NCBI GenBank assembly: GCA_050084985.1
Contig: JBITNC010000001.1
Coordinates: 162,998,001-163,062,000 of the forward strand
From: Nageia nagi
Taxonomy: Eukaryota; Pinophyta
Length of the DNA: 64,000 nucleotides
Direction: 5' to 3'
Under the pieces are notes generated by a model. It was not told where the DNA came from and searched no databases. It saw nothing but the letters and a program-made list of their open reading frames with translations. Below are positions 1 to 11,099 of the stretch, piece by piece. The number at the start of each line of letters is the position of its first letter. Within the stretch, counting starts at the first letter, position 1. The translations under genes and the position numbers were made by a program.

Positions 1-430
1 TATGATTGTATATGATGCATGCCTTGAAAAGGAGAATGCACCATTGAATTAAGCTTAAAATTCAATGACTATATAAATGAATGCAAGTATGTCTTTGAAT
101 CTTCATATCCTTTTATAATTTTAGGTGCTTTTCAACATTCTCATGGAACTTCTTCAAATGATTTAAAAATATTTTAATTAATAAACTCTTATTCACATAA
201 TCATGGATTTGAGTAGGCTTATTTCCACTTTCAAAAGTTCCTTCCATACACCACTTGAAATGACACCTCTAGCTCATGTTTGTACTCCTAATATTAAAGT
301 TGTTATTAGAATTTTGCTTGTACAACTACTAAATTCCATAGGTAATCAAGTTATTTCATACTCATATTAATTATCTTAAGAACCTTAATTATGAGAATTA
401 CTAATAATGGCTCATATATAGGACCTATCA
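1..430. other. AT-rich sequence, no feature recognised
   Basis: No reading frame, RNA gene or repeat boundary could be supported here. The first copy of the spacer family described below begins near 430. Confidence 0.5.
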
Positions 431-2462
431 AATTATATCCAAAAGTATTTACAAACATATAGTTGAATGATTACTTCTCAAAAACACATAGGAGATTAAT
501 ATGACTACTTGGCCAACGGGTTTGAAAAATTTACCAACAATCATTTGTAGGACATTTCAAAGTTTTATAGAAGTGAATAGATAAATAGATAAGTATTTTA
601 ATATTCTTTTTAAACTCAATTGGATTGTAGGATATATGATCAAATTTTATCCAAAAGTATTTACAAACATATAGTTATATGATTATTTTTCACAAACAAA
701 TAGGAGACTAATATGATCACTTAATCAAATTAGTTAAATATTTTGCAAAAAGGGTTAGACATTTGGCCAATGAGGTTACTTGGGTTTAGGGTTTATGGTT
801 TATATTTTAATGGATAAAGGTTTAAATATTTTAAGTCTTACTTGTGTTTAAGAGTTTAACAATTAAAGGTTTAAGATTTTAAGAGTTTAGGGTAAAGGGT
901 TTAATAGTTTAAGGATTTAGGGTTTAATATTTGAAGGGTTTAGGGTTTTAAGATTTACATTTTAGTGTTTAGGATTATAGGGTTATAGGGGTTAAACATT
1001 TTATCAATAGGGTCAAACATGATGTTAAAGGGGTTAATGAGTTTCAAGGTTACTTGAGTTTAGGAACTTAAGAGTCTAGCAGTTTAGGGAAAGTAAAGGT
1101 TTAGGGTTTAGATTTTAGGGGTTTAGAATTTAGGGTTTTAGGGTTTACATTTTAGTGCTTATAAGAGTTAAGTGTTTAAATTTGTTTAATGGTTTAGGTT
1201 TGTTTAAGGCTTAAGGGTTTAAGGTTTAGGGTGTAGGTTTTAAGGGTTTAGGATTTAGGTTTGAAGGGTTTAAGGTTTAGAGTTTACAAATATATAGTTG
1301 AATTTACAAACATATAGGTGAATTATTATTTCTCACAAACACATAGAAGATTAATATGACCACTTGGTCAATGGGTTTGAAAACTTTACCAATAATCATT
1401 TATAGGACCTTTCAAAGTTTATCTAGAACTAAATAGATAGATAGATAATTCTTTTAATATCCTTTTTAAAAATATAGATAATGATTTAGGGAAAGTAAGG
1501 TTTTAAGGTTTAGGTTTTAAGGGTTTAGGATTTAGGGTTTTAGGTTTTATGTTATAGTGCTTAGGTTTGTTTAAAGGTTTAAGGTTTAGGTTTGTTTAAG
1601 GCTTAAGGGTTTAGGGTTTACATTTTAATGCTTAGGTTTGTTTAAGGCTTAAGGGTTTAGGGTTTACATTTTAATGCTTAGGTTTGTTTAAGGTTTAATT
1701 TTTAGGGTTTAGGTTTGAATGGTTTAGAGTTTATAAATGTATAGTTGAATCATTATTTCTCACAAACATATAAGAGATTAATGAGACCACTTGGCCAACG
1801 AGTTTGAAAACTTTACCAACAATCATTTGTAGGACTTTTCAAAGTTTGTATAGAAGTGAATAGATAGATATATAAGTCTTTTAATATCATTTTTAAAAGA
1901 TAGATATCAATTTAGGGAAACTAAGGGCTTAGTGTTTAACTTTTAGGAGTTTAAGATTTAGGGTTTTAGGGTTAACATTTTAGTACTTAGGTTTGATTAA
2001 GGCTTAAGGGTTTAGGGTTTATGTTTATTTAAGGGTTTAGGTTTGTTTAAGGTTTAAGGGTTTAGGGTTTACATTTTAGTGCTTAGCTCTATTTAAGGCT
2101 TAAGGGTTTAAGGTTTAGGATTTAGATTTTACAAACATATAGTTGAATAATTATTTATCACAAATTCATAGGAGATTAATGTGACCACTTGGCCAATGGG
2201 TTTAAAAACTTTACCAACAATCATTTGTAGGACCTTTTAAAGTTTAACTAGAAGTGAATAAATAGATAGATAAGTATTTTAATATCCTTTTAAAACATAA
2301 TTGGATTATAGGACCTATGATCAAAGTTTATCCTAAAGTATTTACAAACATATAGTTGTATGATTATTTTTTTCAAACAAATAGGATATTAATATGACCA
2401 CTTAATTAAAGTAGTTAAACATTTTGTAAAAAGGGTTAAATATTTGATCAATGGGGTTACTT
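430..2462. repeat. non-telomeric spacer family between the telomeric blocks (four copies)
   Basis: Four related copies lie at about 430-775, 1287-1470, 1727-1905 and 2122-2462. Each contains the words ACAAACATATAGTTG, GGAGATTAATATGACCAC, TTTACCAACAATCATTTG and a GATAGATAGATAAG run. Copies 1 and 4 are long forms of about 340 bases; copies 2 and 3 are short. The sequence after copy 1 (ATTTTAATGG..., then TAAACATGATGTTAAAGGGG near 1010) recurs after copy 4 (near 2740). The whole therefore repeats as a higher-order unit of roughly 1.7 kb, present about one and a half times. Confidence 0.75.
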
Positions 2463-3055
2463 GGGTTTAAGGTTTAGGGTTTAGGGTTTAGAGTTTAATG
2501 GTTAAAGGTGTAAATATTTTAAGGGTTACTTGGGCTTTAAATTTTAATGATTAAAGGTTTAAGATTTTAAGGGTTTTAGGTAAAGAGTTTAAGATTCTAA
2601 AGGTTTAAGGTTTAAATTTTGAAGGGTTTAGGGGTAGGGTTTTAGGGTTTAGGGTTATAGAGTTTATATTTTAGTGTTTAGGTTTATAAGGTTATATGGT
2701 TATAAGGATTAAACATTTGATCAATGGGGTAAAACATGATGTTAAAGGGGTTAAAGAGTTTAAGGGTTACTTGGGTTTAAGAACTTAAGGGTTAAGGGTT
2801 TAAGAGTTTAAAAATTTAGGAAAAGTAAGGGTTTAGGGTTTAGGTTTTAGGGGTTTAGGATTTTGGGTTCATGTTTTAATACTTAGGCTTATTTAAGGCT
2901 TAAGGGTTTAGGGTTTATGTTTATTTAAGGGTTTAGGTTTATTTAAGGCTTAAAGGTTTAGGGTTTACATTTTAGTTCTTGGGTTTGTTTAAGGTTTAAG
3001 GGTTTAAGGTTTAGGTTTGAAGGGTTTATCGTTTAAAGTTTAATATTTGTATGTC
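780..3055 (+). repeat. degenerate interstitial telomeric repeats
   Basis: Dense variants of the plant telomere word TTTAGGG (GGGTTTAGGG, GGTTTAAGGTTTAG, AAGGGTTTAGG) run in one orientation through three blocks: about 780-1285, 1490-1725 and 1920-2120, and again from 2460 to 3055. No long run of perfect TTTAGGG units remains. The words are mixed with AAGG, TTAGTGCTTAGG and similar derivatives, so this is an old internal array and not a chromosome end. Unrelated sequence continues on both sides. Confidence 0.85.
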
Positions 3056-3511
3056 TTGTCAAGATTTTACCAATAGGGTTAAACAAAATTTTTCCAATGG
3101 GGTTAAACATGTTATTTCCTATGAACTCTTTAATGCTCTTCAAATTAGGATAAGCATATATGTCATATAAGGCTTATATATATAATTTTCCTCGAATTTA
3201 CATAATGCCACTACATATTAGTTACTTAATTTCTTAATTTCAACTAACTATTATCTTAATGCTTGATTAAGTCCTTAACATATCATTAATTAATTATTAT
3301 ATATTGCCTTTTTTCCCTCTATTGTAAACTTTGGTGAGCCAACCCTTAGCCTTGCAGTACCAAATATGGACATGAATCTAGGTATGTATTTGAATCCACA
3401 TGTTAATGATATTGAGAATAAGAATATTGATAATACTGATGATATAAATATTTTTTAATGTATTGAACATAATATCTTAAATAATGTTCTTGCTATGATA
3501 TATTAAGACAA
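3056..3511. other. AT-rich sequence, no feature recognised
   Basis: This joins the telomere-like array to the decayed gene that follows. It contains two short copies of a CCAATxGGGTTAAAC word continuous with the array, then plain AT-rich DNA. Confidence 0.4.
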
Positions 3512-6070
3512 ATGAGAACACATGCAAATAGAATATATGAACAATTTTTCCTTAATAAAGAGCTAGGAGTTCAATGTCAACTCATGTTACAATTAATGAG
3601 AATTTCAAAAATAAGAAGAGTAATGAAAACTTTAAGTGTTTATGTGAAAAAAAAGGAACCCTTAAAACAAGTTATATCCACTATTTCTAGTGCCATGGAC
3701 TCTATTGGAAAGAAGAGTCAATCTAAAGATAGGAATACAACAAGATAAACCATAAAAACTGCTTTAGTAAATAGATCAATTGTAAAGAAAAATATGATTG
3801 GTAACCTTATTGGATATCTAAATATACACCCTAAAACTTTATGAAGAGCTATGAAGAGAAAAAAAAGTATTGAAATTTATCCAATCAACCAATGTAGGAG
3901 TTTTAGTGGTAGACTTCCTAGGTCTGATAAGAAATTGACTAATGAGATAAATGCATAATTGAAAAATATTGGCATGATCATACAAGGGTATCTTCTAATA
4001 TTAAAGATGTTTTAAAAGAAAGGAAATCTCCAAGGTCAAAAGATCACCAAATTGAGCATGCAAAACACTTTTTAGATGTAAATCAAACTCAATTATATGA
4101 TAACTTTGTAAATGATAAAGTTTTAAGTGCATTTAATATTAGCCCAAGGCAAAAATCTTTCAATAAATGTAAACCTTGGTATGTTAGAATTAACAAGCAA
4201 AGAATAACATATTGGTATAAAATGCATATGCAATTTAGATATTATTATCAAGTGTTTTGAAATATACATGGTACTTTGCATAGTAACAACTTATTGCATG
4301 GATGTGGTTTTAATATGCTACCTAAATCTATCGATATGTTTATAGCAAGTTTATTTTTTCAAATTCCATATGGTCAATCATTTTATTCAAATGCATGTAT
4401 TTCAAGATAATGTATTATGTGTGGGAACCTTTCATTTTAAGGAAAATGTGTGCATGAAAGTAGTTTACATGATTTTAGACAAACATTAGTGCATATAAAA
4501 AAATTCAAGAATGTTGAGTATGTATTAAGGATTGGAAAAACTGGGAAGTGTGTTGATCTAATCATTGAAAATGCTAATGTATAAATATTTATGGACAATT
4601 TTAAGAGTAAATTTATTCCAAAATATGTGAAACATTTCCAACATTCTCGATGGCTTGATAGTGAATTTCATCAATGTAGAAACATATTTTCATATGGAAC
4701 TATATTATCATTCATAGACTTTGCAAAAAAACTATACTCTAGCACCATAATAAGAAATACAATCTCAGTTTTATTATTCTCAATAAGTTTCCATTTTTGT
4801 TCATATCATATATAGAAATTCAGATGATAGTACATAAGATAATATAGAAGTTTTGATAGAGTACCATTTTTATGTGAGTCATAACTGATTACACTCACCA
4901 AAGTTTATCCAATTTTGCTTTAACATATTCTATAAAAATTTGAAGGAAATAAATATTCAAATGGCACAACATTTGATATGGTTAGATAACTGTATGATAT
5001 AGTTTAAGAATGCATAAATGTTTTATTGGTTAAGTAGGATGCATAGACATCACAATATCCAAAAATATATGATCTTTTTTTGAATATGAGCATGATAAAG
5101 GTGAACATGATGAAGTTGGTGCATGTTTGAAAAGAGCTCTTACTAGAGATCAACTTAAATTTGAAGATTTAGTAAAATTTCAAGATACATGTGCAATTTG
5201 GGACTAGTGTAATACAAATATATCTACTAAATCAAAAGATAATTCTGCAATTCGATGATTCTTTTGATTATTTGAAGAAAATAATAGTACAAGTCATCAT
5301 GATTGTGAGATAATTAATAGATCAATGAAATGGCATTCATTTAGGAGTTCAAATACAAGCACATGGACTATTTGGACAAGGGAGATTGCATGTTTTTGTG
5401 ATTCTTGTATTGTAGGTGAATCAAAAGCATGTATAAATATAGAATGGGTTGTGGAATGGAAATAAAGGATATTTGAAACCTATATAAGTGCATGATCAAC
5501 AAAAAATATTCATTGAAGATGAGAATCAATTGGTTGCATCAAAGGAAGAGTTTCTGAACTTATACAAGAAGGTAATTTAATACAATTTGAACTTTTTTTT
5601 TGAGTTTAGTTATATGAATGCTCATTTATATATATATATATATATGAACTAGTTTTATATGTCACACTTTATTGATAAAAAATTGATTTACAGGATATGT
5701 GTATGTTATTATGACACCTAAGGGGAATGAAGACGAAATAGACTATTGGTTGGCTCGATGTGTTGAGAGAAAATATAAGTTAGCTTATCCTTGATTTGAT
5801 GATGATGTATTTGAGTACCCAATAGGTTCTTTGGTGGTATTGGTATATGGCTAAGAAAAATAGTATAAAGAAGGAATGGTTTTGGAGCATATGAAGATTA
5901 TGAAGCAAATAAGAAAATTATTCACTATTCACATTTAATACTAGAAAAAAATATTAAACTATCTAGATATAAAGGGAAGCCTGCTAATAGAGTGTTGTGG
6001 AACATTTCAATGCAAGAACATGAGGTAATTATGTATGCATTACATGAAAGAGAGGATGTAAATGGTATCA
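3512..6070 (+). pseudogene. decayed gene of an unnamed transposase-like family
   Basis: An open segment at 3512-3748 (78 residues) is followed by one reading frame from about 3960 to 4815 with only a few stops. Shorter segments in shifting frames continue to about 6060. Readable motifs in order: WHDHTRVSSNIKDVL near 3970, CVHESSLHDFRQTLVH near 4447, EYVLRIGKTGKCVD near 4520, SRWLDSEFHQCRN near 4648, IDFAK near 4715, FKNA-stop-MFYWLSRMH near 5005, and HDKGEHDEVGACLKRAL near 5085. A late segment near 5716 reads NEDEIDYWLARCVE. The order 'DFxENY, DG-xxQFKN, xHGKGxxDGxGxxxKR' is a pattern I associate with a broad family of uncharacterised plant and animal proteins, thought to be transposon-borne; that link is from memory. 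No catalytic assignment is made. Many stops and frameshifts show it is dead. Confidence 0.5.
5628..5646. repeat. short (TA)n microsatellite
   Basis: A short alternating AT run lies inside the decayed gene. Confidence 0.7.
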
Positions 6071-6095
6071 AAAACTAAAAAATAGAGGTATGTTT

Positions 6096-6438
6096 ATCTC
6101 CCCTTTTTCCCCTCCCCTTCATCTCCACTTCCTCTTATCCTTCACCCCATCACCCCCACTCCCCCTTCCCCTTTGCCCCTTCATCTCCACTTCTCCTTCC
6201 CCTTTGCCCCTTCATCTCCACTTCCCCTTCTCCCTCACCCCTTCATCTCTACTTCCACTTCCCCTTTGTGCCTTCATCTTCACTTCCCCTTCACCTTCAC
6301 CCCTTCATCTACATTTCCCCTTCCCCTTCAACCCTTCATCTTCACTTCCCCTTCACCTTCACCCCTTCATCTACATTTACCCTTCCCCTTCAACCCTTCG
6401 TTTCCACTTTTCCTTCCCCTTCATCTCACCTTCCCCTC
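6096..6438 (+). repeat. pyrimidine-rich low-complexity tract
   Basis: About 340 bases consist almost only of C and T, built from shifting units such as CCCCTTCATCTCCACTTCC and CCTTCCCCTTCACC. Longer echoes (CCCTTCATCTACATTTCCC) repeat at about 60-base spacing between 6290 and 6395. The Pro/Ser/Leu-rich frames in it are by-products of composition, not genes. The tract ends directly at the tRNA-like sequence. Confidence 0.85.
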
Positions 6439-6439
6439 A

Positions 6440-6512
6440 ACTATATTAGCTCAATTGGTAGAGTGCATGAATTATAACCATGTGGTTGTGGGTTTGATTC
6501 CCATAGATGGTA
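6440..6512 (+). tRNA. tRNA-Ile(UAU)-like sequence, probably a pseudogene
   Basis: The 73 bases fold as a tRNA. The acceptor arms 6440-6446 and 6505-6511 pair with one A-G mismatch and one G-U pair. The D arm is GCTC/GAGT with loop AATTGGTA. The anticodon stem is CATGA/CCATG with one mismatch, and its loop ATTATAA carries anticodon TAT at 6473-6475. The variable region has 5 bases, and the T arm is GTGGG/CCCAT around TTTGATT. The A-box and B-box words are close to consensus. Two stem mismatches, TTTGATT in place of TTCGATT, and the setting beside low-complexity repeat DNA favour a pseudogene or the head of a tRNA-derived repeat. Confidence 0.6.
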
Positions 6513-8089
6513 TACCTTTCTTGATTATATTTAAGTAAACCTTTTTGTGAATTCAATATTTCTTGATTTTGTAAACTTTTTTTTGAATTAACATTTTTCA
6601 AGTTATAAATATATCAATTATGCATTTCAATAATAACTTTTAATAGAATAAAGATCCATGGTAAAATCATCAAAGCTTATTTTAGGTATCTTACAACAAT
6701 TGTAAACTTATTTTTTAGTAATATATATTATAAACTAGGGTAGGTGGATTTTCCTTTAGTTAGGAAGAATGAATTTGGAGTGGATTGAGCACAAGTTTGG
6801 AGGGATGAGATCAATGTGGTAGATGCATGAGTTTGGAAGGTTGCACTCACACTTAAACCAATAATGGGTGCATAGGTAAAAGAAATAAAATGTGATATGC
6901 TAGAGGGAATGACATTTGATAAGGTGCCCTATATGGAAGACTATGTTATTGGAGTGATAGCTTCAAAAATCTCTTCTAATTTATTTGATTCTTAGTTTTC
7001 ACCATTAATTCCAATTTAGACATGAAATTCTAAACAAAAAGGAGTGGACTAGATCTAAGAAATGAAAGGATGTACTTAAGACATGAAAGACATGATATGA
7101 AGTGGATAGGAATATTTGTGTTGCTTCTAAAATGGCTTCATATGATTAGGTTTTAACTTATTTTCTAAGAGAGTCTCCTACATGACAAGATGACTCTTAA
7201 CTTAAAAGAATCCATATCTCCATGGAGTGTGGAATGTAAGTATGTTATAGATAACATTTTTAATTATATTTGCTGTCGTTATAGTTATAGATAATATTTG
7301 TAAGTATACTTGTTGTTTTTATAGTTATAGATAACATGTAGTTATATGATTAACATTTGTTATTGTTATTGTAGTTATACATAATATTTGTAATTATACT
7401 TGTTATTTAGTAATATATATTACAACATTTATAAAATTTTTATTTAATTATCATGTAAACTTGTAAAGTTGTGATCATGTAAACTAGTAAACTTATAAAC
7501 TTGTATAGTTGTTATCTTATTATCTTGTAAAGTTGTTATCTTTTAAACTTGTAAAGTTGTTATCTTGTAAACTAGTAAACTTGTTATGTAATAATAGACC
7601 TAATTGTAAACTACTTGTTTAGTAATATATATTACAACTTGTAAAATTATAATTGTGATCTTACAAAAATTGTAAACTTGTTATTTAGTTATTACAACAT
7701 TTGTAAACTTGAACATTATCTAAAAATTATTAATCCAATGATTATAATTTTGTGAAGGGATAAAAATTGTACAAAGAGGGAAAGATGAAGGGGAGATGAA
7801 AATACATAACAACATTATAATTATTGTGTGAAAAATACATAACAACATCATAATCATTATGTGAAAAAGTGAATAAGAACATCTAGTCCATGTAATAATA
7901 GCATCTAGTCCACACTAACAATGTCCAAACTCCAAAATAACATTGTCTAAAGTACATAATATAACAATATCCAAATTCCATAATAATAAGATAACAATGT
8001 CATAAAAATAATGTTCAAAGTCCATAATAATGTCCATATACATATGTCATGATCTATAATTAACATACAAAAATAAAAACTACATAATC
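6513..8089. other. AT-rich DNA with degenerate short repeats, no gene
   Basis: From about 7225 to 7700 the words TTGTAAACTTGTAAAGTTGTTATC and TTAGTAATATATATTACAAC recur in degenerate form. From about 7870 to 8045 an approximate 24-base unit (AATAACAATGTCCAAAGTCC) recurs. I found no coding frame or element boundary. Confidence 0.5.
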
Positions 8090-8711
8090 AATCCTAGATC
8101 TATCTATTTAGGACTAGATGTATCTCCATGAATGATATGCCTCCTCTTTTCAATTGATGCAAATGCCTTGTGTTGTATAACATAAGTAAACTTAAGTTAG
8201 CATATATTATCATTCATATTTGTAATTCCTTTAAATATTTAATAAAATAAATTTAATCTATCTACTACTTTTAAAAATGCACATAAATATTACCATATCA
8301 TGATGCTAAGATCCTCCTTCAATAATTATATCTTGTTGTGTAGATGATGCACTAATCTCATCAATATGAAATGCATGGGAAATAGCATCCTACAAGATAA
8401 AATAAATAACTATTGAATAAAATAAAGGATTTTAAATGGATAAAGATTTTTAATACCTACAAATTGCATACATACACATTAATATGTATTTTAGAAAATT
8501 ACCTAAAATGAAGTAGACATCTGAGTGATAAACTATGGAGTGGTGGATGTTGAAGGCTCAACTATCAACATCCCCTCTCATATATCGAATGTTTTCATCT
8601 CATGATGGATGTATACCTAGAATAGATTTTTTTTCTACATACACATTCAAATAATATCTAAAAAAATTAACATGGAATTATTTAAGACCTACAAATTGCA
8701 TACATACACAT
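8090..8711 (-). pseudogene. decayed multi-exon gene of unknown function, 3' exons (left of element 2)
   Basis: On the minus strand three exon-like segments are visible. The first is near 8640-8510 and contains VEPSTSTTP. The second is near 8395-8320, reading DAISHAFHIDEISASSTQQDII after an AG. The last is near 8165-8100, reading AFASIEKRRHIIHGDTSSPK then a stop, after a CACAAG acceptor-like site. The first is a second copy of the exon at 41870-41970 (VEPSISTTPQVFTEM there), including its upstream CTATTCTAGGTA and the downstream intron start. This exon was therefore duplicated in tandem before element 2 landed between the copies. The exon-intron reading is inferred from frame breaks and AG/GT words. 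The gene family is not recognised. Confidence 0.45.
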
Positions 8712-9576
8712 TGTGAATGGGTCAAAATCCTTGCACTTGAAACACTCACAACATTCATGAGCACCTCTAATAATCTTGATATATTCCACCTAATTTTTCT
8801 ATGATTGATATTGACAAGATTGAAAAGATAGGGTTTAGAAATTATCCTTTACACTTCAATGATGCAATCTGATTTCTAGACTTGGAAAAAAAAATAAAAA
8901 TATTATAGGAGACTTCAAACCTTAAGTCCTTTGGACCTTGTGATTATCCAAGTGAGTTAAAACCCCAACTCAAAAGGGTTATAAGTATCATTATCCATAA
9001 TCAATTGGATGATAGAAAATATCGCAATGCCTATGATGCAAGTATGATTTAGATGCATAAAACTTATAGACAATTGCTTATGCAAGATAATTAGACAATT
9101 ATAAATGATAATGATATGAGAAAGATTTTGTATGCTTAAAGATTTAGTCAAATGATCAAGTATGATAATAATGAAAATGAGTTTAGTGCTAGAAATAATA
9201 AATCTAAATGCTAAAATACCACTGAGACAACAAAGAACTTTCCAACCCTAGGGTTTGGATATTAAAGGTCAAACACTAGTTTGAAATGCTAAGATGAATT
9301 TAGCCTAAATGATGCCTATGTGCCACACAATTATAAATCTATAATTTAATCAAGGATACAAGTGTTCAATTGAAAATATTTGAGCTTCAAATATACAAAT
9401 ACCCATCACATTTATCATTAATAACATAAGCAACCTATAATGACCAAAAGATACCTCAATCTATGGAGCATGGAGAAGTGTTCCCAAGGTGTGAAGAGGT
9501 GAACTCAATTCTTGATATGATGCTTTGCAAGTGATGTCATAAACTTTGGCATGAGAGTAGGAAAGTGAAAAGGTCA
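8712..9576 (-). repeat. element 2, 3' LTR, first part
   Basis: Matches 40648-41512 along its length, starting at TGTGAATGG. It ends at GGTCA, where element 1 is inserted. The interrupted LTR resumes at 22353. Confidence 0.85.
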
Positions 9577-11032
9577 TGTTGATGGAAATTGAGTAATATA
9601 TCCACTCTTGGACAATTCAACCAAAGTATATCATGAACAAGCTAACATAGTAACCTAATCTCCGAAGTAGGCCAGTTCTTTATCCATCAGGTGCAGATGA
9701 AAAGAGGAAATAATAGGAAAGAAATGAAAGAGGATAGAGTTTGATAAATAAAACAAAAGAGATAAGGAGAAAGAGTAAAGCAAAAGGGGTAGATCACTAG
9801 TTCAGCACAGGCTTTCACATAGCATGAAACCTTAGCAAGAATCTAGTGTAGCAGCCATGGTGTAAGCTTTCATTCTCTAAATTATTCTTCAACTTAACTC
9901 TTCCATATAAGAATAAATAGTTATACCAACAACTCATTGTTATCATTTAGGAAATATCCATTACTTGCCATAATATAACCAAATTAGAAATAATAACACC
10001 AAGTGTTGGACAAGAAAGGTCAAGATGGCATTGTATAACTGATAGAACAAAGGTCTTCGAAAATAAATACAAGGGACAATACTAGGGATTTTGACCCATT
10101 TTTCCTATCTTTGACTAAATTTATACTAGGCTAGAGCAGTTACAGAATTATTGAAACAAAATAGTTACAAAATGGCCCAAAAATTCTAGCCTTGTTTTAA
10201 TAAATAGCTAAGTATCTCTACCACATGGCATTTTATTTCTAAAAATTGAAAGGTCTAAAATTGTAACTACCTCTAAATTATGATGGGCATGCTTCTCAAG
10301 TTCTATTTGAACTTATATTATAATTATGAAAGGCTCTCTAATTGACTATATTGATTTCAAAGTTTTTTAATCTTCCAATGGTTATTCTAAATCCTTCTCA
10401 ATCTTTAGCACATGTTCTGAAGTTCTTTGGTGAAGTTTTGCTTGGGTGAAGATTATTTTTGTTACATTTGAAAACATTAGTCTTCAAAATTTGATTTTGA
10501 AAGTTATTTTATTTTTGTTAACATCACTTACTTTTTGTGCCTTTGTAAGGTGAAGGAAATAACTCTAGGAGATCTTAGTTGTACTCATGACATCATCCTT
10601 CTTTGAACCCATTTTTTTGGCCAAAATGGGTTTTGCTTTACTTTGCTGATGTTACATCCTTTCATGCTTCAAAATTAACTAACTTAGCTATCATAGAACT
10701 TTTTATCATTACTTGCTAACATCACTACTCCTAGGGTCTAATTTTAGATGAGCCTTTATTATGTTGACATCATTTCCTTTTATGTCCCAAAACACTTAGC
10801 TACCACAAAACTTTTAGTATTACCTATTGACATCACTACTCCGTAGGGTTTGGTTTTAGATGAGCCTCTATTCTACTAACATCACTTCCTTTCATGTCCT
10901 AGAAATTGCTATAATTAGAGCATTTTCTCATCAAAATTGTTTGAAAGCTTACCGAAACACTCTTCTTTTAGATAGATAAGATCAATACATGATAGGAAGC
11001 CACTAGGGTATTAGGCTATATATGCATATACA
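9577..11032 (-). repeat. element 1, 3' LTR
   Basis: 1456 bases, TG at the left end and CA at the right end in plus orientation. It aligns throughout with 20939-22347, with small indels; one of about 27 bases near 10930 is absent from the other copy. The purine tract before it (minus strand) is weak, ending GGCAAAA. Confidence 0.9.
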
Positions 11033-11099
11033 TTTTGCCAACATCTACAAGAAAATTTCACTTTTCATGTAAGACATTTTGAACCTAGCATAAAACTTT

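Noticed and set aside
1-3060. A chromosome end
   Set aside because: The telomere words are degenerate, interleaved with a spacer, and flanked by other sequence on both sides.
6090-6538. Overlapping Pro/Ser/Leu-rich plus-strand frames
   Set aside because: Produced by the C/T-only tract, which is open in all three frames.
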